This document shows, piece after piece, positions 58,833 through 64,000 of a stretch of 64,000 nt of DNA; positions within the stretch are counted from its first letter, which is position 1; every line of letters starts with the position of its first letter. The translations under genes were made by a program, and so were the position numbers. The DNA comes from Reticulascus tulasneorum (Eukaryota; Ascomycota; Sordariomycetes; Glomerellales; Reticulascaceae), in contig LSAX01000001.1 in NCBI GenBank assembly GCA_001557505.1, positions 806,001 to 870,000 on the forward strand, given 5' to 3'. The notes beneath the pieces are model-generated. The model did not search any database and was not told the DNA's origin. It worked only from the letters and a program-made list of their open reading frames with translations.

Positions 58833-61010
58833 AGGGATAATGTTTCTGGGTGTTTGTTTGGTCTTTGCTCTGGTACATTGAATTGGGGTTGGGCGAACGT
58901 ACAGTGCGTTGAATGAGTATTATATCCCGCCTGCACAGCATGAGAAGTTTAGGGGCAGAATTTGATCACCATAGAGGCATGATAGAGGTGTTTGCCACAA
59001 AATTATAGGGCAAATGCCGCCTCCGAACAGACATATTAGCACTGTACTTCAATCGCACGTGATCCTCTCCACTTGTATGCCAACTGGCTCCTTCGACATG
59101 GTCAGATGGCCTCCCTTCATGTTCAGCCAAACCCAGAATCTCGGTCACATAATAATGCGATCACGGTACCAAGCTCCATCATGCCAGGGCTTGTCTCCTT
59201 GTAACTGATCTCACTTCTTCGAAATCCCGTGTCGGCAGAGGCATGCCGAACATATGGATGAGCGTCTACGCCGCAAGCCTACAGCTTACAACCCTCATGA
59301 TCTACCGTCAGCGACTGCAGACAACATCACAGGGGCGCAATTAGTTAGCTTGCAGTGTCTCCTCGCAATATATACAGCCCTCGGAGGATAACATGGTTGC
59401 AGCCAGGGAATAGCTAATTGCCCTTCTCCTACTGTTGATACATCGGCAGACATATCCGTAGAACCAGGCCACTCATGTCGCCATTCGGCAACGTCATCCG
59501 CTCATCCTACGAGTTACTCAGGACAGCCAACACGAGCAGTCAGCCTCTGCACATGATGGGGCTCCATCAGCGCACGACATTCGACGCTGAAACGTCACAG
59601 TCATTTACCCCGCGCCGATTGCCCTGACAGATGAAGCTGCAAGCCACCCCACAAGCCGGTGCGGACGCCGCATCCAAGCTGCTGCTCGCAACCATGCGGG
59701 TATGGTCGGTGTTAACTGGTGTCCTCGGTTGCGAGAGCATACCGTCCCGTCTCGATGCCAGCCTTCGTTAAGAGTGGCAAAGTTGAACAACAGGCGACAG
59801 GGCCGCCGGAACGATGCTTTCTTTCTTTCTTTCACGATTCCGGGAGCCATCTCTCCGTTGTGAACTCCAAAGTGGCCCCTTCAAAAGAACGTTACGTTGA
59901 AAATGTCAAAATATGTATCCAGAAGTCTGGGCGAGTTGACTCCAGAGAGAGAATACGAGCTTTCTACATCTATTCTTGGAACGGTCGTGGTGAAGTCTCA
60001 CCGATTGACTGACATGGGAGTATGAAAGTTGCATACTGAGGCGACAGCTACCTTATTGCGATATGACTGTTTTTCTTGGCCTGGCTGCACAGTTGCGAAG
60101 TGGCCCAGTGGCAAGTGGTGGAGGTGGTCGTGCTCGTCGGCTGGACCTGAAGGGGCCGCGGCTCATTCTCTTGGCGGAGGTTGGAGAGCTGAAATACTGA
60201 CCCTACACTGCTCTTTCGATCAGGCCTCGGAGATGGTGAAAGACCTGCAGGTCTGGCGATATGACCTGAATGCTACCGTTCTCTACATTGGTCCCCTCTG
60301 GCGAAATTAAACTTTGCGAGTCTGGAGCAATGAGAAAGGGGATCCATGGTCGATAGGCTGGTCCAGTTCATTTAAACCTGGATTGCACCGCGACTCCGAA
60401 TACCTTGGTTCGCCATCCACCGAAAAACTCTCCTTCGAAATCCAAAAATAGCCTTCCGGCTCCCGTCCGCATCCTAACTTTCGGGGTCGGTTTGTTGCGG
60501 TCCTACTGTCCCGATCGTCCAAAAGCGTCCAGTTTCAGGAGTCTGATATAGGCACAATAAAGAAATGCAACCTTATTTTGTGAGTGCTTATTGACCTTTC
60601 CGCCTGGGTAATCGCTGGAATGCCTGTAATGGCCAGGAGACGGGGGTTCTGGGCTCCCTCGGAGGCAAAATAAGGTCTGGACTGCTGCCCGGATAAATCG
60701 CACCGGATATATCCCTCGCTGTCCGTGTTGCTGTGGCCCTCATCTATTCCATATTAACATAGATGACCTTGGCCCTTGTCGACATCACCAGATGTCCAAT
60801 CCTCACGTTATCAGTGGAGAGGGGCGAGATGGCTCTTCCTGCTATAAATATTATCGTCATAGGACGGTGCGGAACAGTTTGGATTTAGACGACACGGCAA
60901 GCATCTAGAAAATCATCATATATTGTGCTTGATCCTCCTCAATTTCCATCCAGAATCTGACGATCATCACCTGGTTTCGACAGTTTCTCACTAGCAATAC
61001 GTTGATCAAT
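58833..61010. other. Intergenic region before the three-module secreted protein
   Basis: About 2.2 kb with no supported gene. TATAAATA at 60843-60850 lies about 160 bp before the ATG at 61011. Confidence 0.55.
60843..60850 (+). promoter_or_regulatory. TATA-like element of the secreted three-module protein gene
   Basis: TATAAATA at the usual distance before the ATG; read from sequence only. Confidence 0.4.
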
Positions 61011-61946
61011 ATGCGCTCCTTCACTGTGGCCGTTCTCGGCCTTGCGGCGCTCGCGCATGCCCTCCCCACCGGCTCAGAGCCCGCGGCTCTGGATGAGAGA
61101 CAAACATTCCAAATCGGAGACCCGAATGTCATCCTGACCCCGGGTGGCGGGCCGCCAACCGTAGTCCCGGGCGATATTTGGACACTCCCACCAGTTGTGA
61201 GCCCCGATTTCAAGATCGGCCGGCGAGGAGGCGACTACACGTGGCTACCCGATCCGAAGAAATCCGAAAAGGACAACATCGCTTTGGCAACGGAAAAGGT
61301 CCTAACCCTGCAGGCGCAGCGAGATGCAATACCATATCCCACGAAGGAGAAGAAGGCACTCCAAGCCGCTATTGACAAGATCTACGTATACCTGAAGAAG
61401 GTAGCGGGCATCGAGCTCGTCACCGCACCGCCAGGAACCATCACGATTATCACCCCTGGAAAGAGATCCGAAGAGCTGGCGTCCCTCGAGGAGACATACA
61501 TCACCCTCCTCGCTCCTTACAAGAATGGTGCCCAGCCATCCTTTGCCACTTACCTGATCTTGTTGCATCTGGCCGACATTCTCGCCTTGAAGGGCATCAA
61601 GGTTGATACCTTCGTCCTCGGCCCCGCAACAACGACCTTCGGTCCATCCACGAAGCGACAGGTCTTCACCATTGGCTCTTGCCGAGACCAAGACATTATC
61701 GGTCTCCGTGCTACCCTGACGAGTCTCCTCATCATCTACGGCAACAACCCACCCTTCGAGATCTGGAACCTCGAGCAAGCCATCATCGCCGCTCTCAAGG
61801 CCTGCAAGCAGGATGTCATCGTCGGTCCCCTCTTTCCCGACCCCACCGTACCAGGCGGCCCAATCGTTCCCGACAAGCCAGTCCCCGGTGGTCCCGTCAT
61901 CCCTGATAAGACAATCCCGGGTGGTCCCATCGTTACCAGCACTTAA
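61011..61946 (+). CDS. Secreted three-module protein with Kex2-type sites
   Basis: 311 residues, no intron; an in-frame ATG lies three codons upstream (61002). Signal peptide about 1-18 (MRSFTVAVLGLAALAHAL). Three divergent copies of one helical module follow, at about 88-150, 153-214 and 221-275; each has a run like LxxTYITLLAPY, a proline turn (IPYPT, QPSF, PPFEI) and a second helix (ALQAAIDKIYVYLK, TYLILLHLADILALKG, NLEQAIIAALKACKQ), then a Gly/Pro-rich tail. Dibasic sites RR71-72, KR151-152 and KR215-216 flank them, as Kex2 cuts. RQTFQIG (30-36) and RQVFTIG (216-222) repeat. The end has an 11-residue repeat DxxVPGGPIVP three times (277-309). Module 3 alone has two cysteines. This resembles Kex2-processed repeat proteins; I know no family for it. 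Confidence 0.88.
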   Translation: MRSFTVAVLGLAALAHALPTGSEPAALDERQTFQIGDPNVILTPGGGPPTVVPGDIWTLPPVVSPDFKIGRRGGDYTWLPDPKKSEKDNIALATEKVLTLQAQRDAIPYPTKEKKALQAAIDKIYVYLKKVAGIELVTAPPGTITIITPGKRSEELASLEETYITLLAPYKNGAQPSFATYLILLHLADILALKGIKVDTFVLGPATTTFGPSTKRQVFTIGSCRDQDIIGLRATLTSLLIIYGNNPPFEIWNLEQAIIAALKACKQDVIVGPLFPDPTVPGGPIVPDKPVPGGPVIPDKTIPGGPIVTST

Positions 61947-64000
61947 GCCATGGCCATACACAACGCCGAGACTTAGTGAGTGTTTGGTCGAGATGAGTTG
62001 AATGCATTGGAAGGTTAAAGGATGGGTTGGGTTGGCATCGGAGTCGGGGAGGGGAAGAGGAAAATCAACGTTCACCGCCTCCGCGTTCCTGTTTCTATCG
62101 CTGTGGAGAGGCCCTTTTATTTCCTTGTTTATTGTTTCCCTTATTTACTTTCAAAGGCTTGATTGACTTATACCCTCAAGAGTATCCTTCTGATTATGTG
62201 ATGCCATGTGTCCTCAAACGTGACCCTGATTTCTTTCTGATACAGCGTTGTCTCGCATGTCCCTTGAAGAACCCATCAAATGAAATGGGTAGTTGCCATT
62301 CCAAAACCAGTATCAGAATAACGCTCGCCCTTGTTCAAAGGAATTCCCTAACTTCATTTCCAATTGATTTCGGTTTGCTATCGGAGACTCTTAGCATTGC
62401 CAGGCACTGCTCTATTCTGACCAGTAATTTCCGTCACCACCAGAGGCAACGGTCAATGATGTCAATGAACATGGAGATGCCATGACGGTGGTAGGGCTAC
62501 AGTTGAGATGAACAACTTAAAAAGCCTTAACACTGCAGCAGTGCTATCACCGGCTACTAATCCTCATGTCCAGCTTATGTTCTTCTCATGGCAGCAGTTC
62601 CGGATCTCTTACTGAGTGACACGACCCGTGATTCAGCAGGCGGGACTCAATGTCACCGATCATCAGATCAGCCGAGGTGAATCCACACAGACCCTCTCGG
62701 ACCCGGAGTCCTCGGCCTTCAACCTGTCAATGACGTCCGCATCGGATGACACGGGTCCCAACCCCACACCCAGGAACATGCTACGTCAAATAGCAGCACA
62801 CAAAGTTCTTCATACAGGCACTCCACGATACAATCACCCCCTCTCGGCGTAGGCGTAGCAAGCAACCAACTAGTCAGGTCTGAACTTTAACGAAGCGGGC
62901 CTCTTGAGGCCATGTGCTGATGGTGAAGGCGCAATTTCGCTGGCGCGTGCTGGCGCAGCTCTGTTGCCGTCTTTGGTCTGTGGTAGGTTGAGCTTGACCC
63001 AGGGGCCGCCTAAACTAACGGTAGCAATGACGAAAGCAGAGTACTTGGCCAGGTAGCATGATTCTTCACGGGCCGTGCTCATGAGGCTCTAGTCAGTGCT
63101 TCATTTGCCGGGATACTCATTCCCAGCGGATAGTCGTTAGGGTTCAGATGGGCGTGCGCACGGAGCAAAGGTCATTGCTGAGCAGGCCAAAAGGCTTCAT
63201 CCATCAGAGCTAGTCTGTCAGTGTGGTTGCAAGTAGAGTGAAGGATCTGCCCGGTCTAGTGGCCCTGAGCTGATGATCGTGAATAAGGACAATCGGCTCA
63301 TTGTTGCTCATCAACCAAGCACCAGGGTCATCCAAAGGGACTAGGTACTATATTGGTGGACTCGGGATTTAGCCCAAGCCTTGGGCCCAATTAGCTCCCA
63401 CATGATACAACAACGATTGACTGGTTGACACATCTCATCTCACAACACACAAGCTATTGTTGTGGGCGCCTACGTCAGTGCTCTGGTCACAGACAGAGAT
63501 GGATCCAGGCCGAGTCTAAAAGCCAGCGCTTGGACCCTTACTCACATCAGGGCGGACCCGACAAGTCTCCGCGCTCCGGGGGCAACGGTATGTGGGCTGA
63601 TGAAGAGACCGGTCCTTAGCGGGAGGTTATCTCAGCCAATAGTGTGCACACAGCCTTCCCAAGGGGGCATGGCATCGGCCTCGACGGCATAAGCCTCTGT
63701 CCATCAGCTCACAAGAATACTACGGGGGACTTGGCCGCGTGGTCTGAAGACCACAATGTCTGCCCATGGTGCTCGGCACTAGGGCGTAGTGCGCAAGCCA
63801 CAGTCACTTGAGGGATTTTGAGAAGGCTTTGAGCATGCCTAGCTTGACGGCCGTGGCTGAACTACCGAATGGCTTGGACACAACTAGCGCCACAGATCAA
63901 GATCACACAGCTCAACAATGGCCAGTTCCTAGAAGGTTTCTATGAAAGCGTCTGCCACGATTCCAATTTGCGCTACACCTGAGGCGGCATTGTTGCTGAG
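61947..64000. other. Right-end intergenic region
   Basis: No gene is supported. Open frames of 60-150 codons lack domain character. A minus-strand frame at 62870-63082 (MSTAREESCYLAK) is discussed under rejected items. Confidence 0.55.

Noticed and set aside
62870..63082. Minus-strand frame starting MSTAREESCYLAK, which recalls the first exon of a 14-3-3 gene (YLAK followed by a possible GTAC donor)
   Set aside because: The match is only a few residues and no downstream sequence on that strand encodes the rest of a 14-3-3 protein, such as LAEQAERYE.

Overview
The window is a stretch of nuclear chromosome from a filamentous ascomycete (Pezizomycotina). The evidence is short spliceosomal introns (about 47-177 nt, GTRAGT-type donors, YAG acceptors), one gene per promoter on both strands, and families typical of that group: a HET-domain protein, a Zn2Cys6 regulator, a DUF7580-type protein, a DUF8021 secreted protein and a GH43 enzyme. 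I cannot place it to class or genus. I see no tRNA, rRNA, CRISPR array or intact transposon.

Left part (1-20.5 kb): an RGS-domain membrane protein (1142-2555, +), a secreted GH43 glycosidase (3921-5681, +), a HET-domain protein (5859-7679, -), a 12-cysteine small secreted protein (9215-9556, +), a Gfo/Idh/MocA oxidoreductase (9859-11122, -), a secreted DUF8021-like protein (12135-12980, +), a class I methyltransferase (13713-14698, -) divergent from a Zn2Cys6 transcription factor (15810-17475, +), and an 820-residue fungal membrane protein (17984-20446, -). This block has an accessory character: secreted proteins, a self/non-self type gene, a pathway-type regulator and redox/methyl transfer enzymes.

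Middle part: 20.4-25.2 kb holds no gene I can support. Then come an unrecognised fungal protein (25176-26075, -), an NmrA-like reductase with a GC-AG intron (26970-28051, +), a small secreted Cys-containing protein (28361-28879, -), a BTB-like protein (30451-31483, +), a CSN8/PSMD8/EIF3K-type protein (31919-32867, -), a short-chain dehydrogenase (33345-34264, +), dolichol-phosphate mannosyltransferase DPM1 (34489-35295, -), a Pro/Glu-rich basic-tailed protein (37088-38074, +), an OSCA/CSC1-type cation channel (41043-44237, +) and a 61-residue SMP-like stress protein (45059-45304, +). From about 30 to 45 kb the set is mostly core housekeeping.

Right part: a 9-bp/36-bp pyrimidine-rich satellite with a larger AT-rich repeat behind it (about 46229-46912), an alcohol acetyltransferase-like gene (47471-48979, -), a 1154-residue low-complexity protein with a C-terminal membrane anchor (49837-53301, +), a six-exon gene that joins a fungal zinc-finger module, a PHD finger, a SANT domain and C2H2 fingers (53960-56659, -) head-to-head with a DUF7580 pseudokinase-like gene (57017-58832, +), and a secreted protein made of three divergent modules separated by Kex2-type dibasic sites (61011-61946, +). 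The last 2 kb hold nothing I can support. The most unusual items are the three-module Kex2-type precursor, the satellite that stays open in several frames, and the zinc-finger/PHD/SANT gene paired with the DUF7580 gene.
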